From Candidatus Adiutrix sp. (lineage in GTDB: Bacteria; Desulfobacterota; Desulfarculia; Adiutricales; Adiutricaceae), in the NCBI GenBank assembly GCA_031285975.1, contig JAITVE010000059.1:1-5460 (forward strand): 5,460 nt of DNA, read 5' to 3'. This document shows positions 4,944 through 5,460 of the stretch, in pieces (position 1 is the first letter of the stretch; the number at the start of each line of letters is the position of its first letter). The notes beneath the pieces are model-generated. The model was not told the DNA's origin. It saw nothing but the letters and a program-made list of their open reading frames with translations, and made no database searches. A program made the position numbers and the translations under genes.

Positions 4944-5380
4944 ACTGGATCGCACGCCTGACCGGCAAAACCGTGGCTCTTGATTCCGCGCCCCTGATTT
5001 ACTTCATGGAGCGGCATCCCACCTTTTTTGAGTCGGTTTGGCCTTTCTTTGAAGCTGTGGGGCGGGGAGATTTTAAAATTGTAACTTCACCCGTCACCAT
5101 TGCCGAAGTAATGGTTCATCCCCTGCGGCATGGCCCTGTTGAGGTGGCCGATACCTATCAAAATTTTTTCGCCAAATGCGTGAAGGTCATTCCCGTCACC
5201 GAGGAAATAGCGGTAATCGCCGCCGGGCTGCGGGCCGAGCACCGCAGCCTGCTCACCCCGGACGCGCTCCAACTCGCCACGGCCATTGAGCAGAAAGCCG
5301 ATTTTTTCCTCACCAACGACATCCGGCTGGGGCATATCAAGCCGCCCGAAGTTTTGGTGCTCTCCCGACTGCTTTCATAG
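4940..5380 (+). CDS. PIN-domain ribonuclease, VapC-like toxin
   Basis: PIN-domain toxins are Mg2+-dependent endoribonucleases that cut tRNA, rRNA or mRNA in the cytoplasm and are held inactive by their antitoxin. The 146-residue product carries the complete acidic set: Asp15 in VALDSAPLIYFME (12-24), Glu56 in TSPVTIAEVMVHP (49-61), Asp108 in LLTPDALQLATA (104-115) and Asp127 in FFLTNDIRLG (122-131). The order and spacing are canonical for the fold, and nothing suggests inactivation. The start is GTG 4940, which overlaps the upstream TGA as GTGA and implies translational coupling that keeps antitoxin made first. The RNA target cannot be read from the sequence. The pair has more A/T-ending codons (for example ATT TTT, AAA ATT GTA) than the upstream operon, in keeping with a transferred accessory module. 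Confidence 0.93.
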   Translation: MNWIARLTGKTVALDSAPLIYFMERHPTFFESVWPFFEAVGRGDFKIVTSPVTIAEVMVHPLRHGPVEVADTYQNFFAKCVKVIPVTEEIAVIAAGLRAEHRSLLTPDALQLATAIEQKADFFLTNDIRLGHIKPPEVLVLSRLLS

Positions 5381-5403
5381 CGCATAGCCATACATCCCAA
5401 CGT

Positions 5404-5441
5404 AAAGCGGCCGTCAAATGCTACAGTTTGACGGCCGTTTT
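5404..5441 (+). terminator. Intrinsic terminator after the toxin gene, possibly bidirectional
   Basis: CGGCCGTCAAA (5408-5418) pairs perfectly with TTTGACGGCCG (5427-5437) around an 8-base loop and is followed by TTTT (5438-5441). AAAG before the stem (5404-5407) pairs with that T-run (one G-T wobble), so the reverse strand also has a stem followed by T-rich sequence. It lies 23 bases after the toxin stop. The last 19 bases of the window hold nothing I can assign. Confidence 0.9.
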
Positions 5442-5460
5442 GGTATCGCCCTCATAGGGA

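Overview
The window is GC-rich, strongly coding bacterial DNA with codons mostly ending in G or C. All genes found lie on the + strand. The gene mix and codon habit would suit a GC-rich proteobacterium or a Desulfovibrio-like Desulfobacterota member. That is a weak guess, because no marker gene fixes the taxon.

Positions 1-4403 hold a tightly packed block that looks like one transcription unit. It contains the C-terminal two thirds of rarA (replication fork maintenance), nadE (NAD+ synthase), a small two-helix membrane protein, a MmcQ/YjbR-family protein and a class I/II PLP aminotransferase. Gaps range from 4 to about 50 bases. The genes do not form one obvious pathway. The most striking gene is nadE: its ATP-dependent synthetase half looks fully intact, but its N-terminal nitrilase-type glutaminase half has lost the catalytic Glu (now Pro41) and Cys (now Ala133). 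It is probably an ammonia-dependent enzyme carrying a dead glutaminase domain.

Positions 4404-4658 form an AT-rich, gene-free island. It holds a compact palindromic element (4411-4593) flanked by a perfect 7-base direct repeat, CCAGTGC. Removing the element and one repeat copy restores a near-perfect 26-base GC-rich palindrome that starts at the aminotransferase stop codon. This is good internal evidence that a small MITE-like element inserted into a hairpin, perhaps the operon's terminator. The element contains one long enclosing stem, two inner hairpins and a third hairpin at its right end.

Positions 4609-5441 are a self-contained toxin-antitoxin-like cassette. It has an extended -10 promoter next to tandem GGTCAGC repeats, a perfect ribosome binding site, an unrecognised 94-residue putative antitoxin, an overlapping PIN-domain ribonuclease with all four acidic residues, and a strong intrinsic terminator. 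It is less GC-rich than the upstream genes and has its own signals, so it looks like an accessory module placed after the housekeeping operon.
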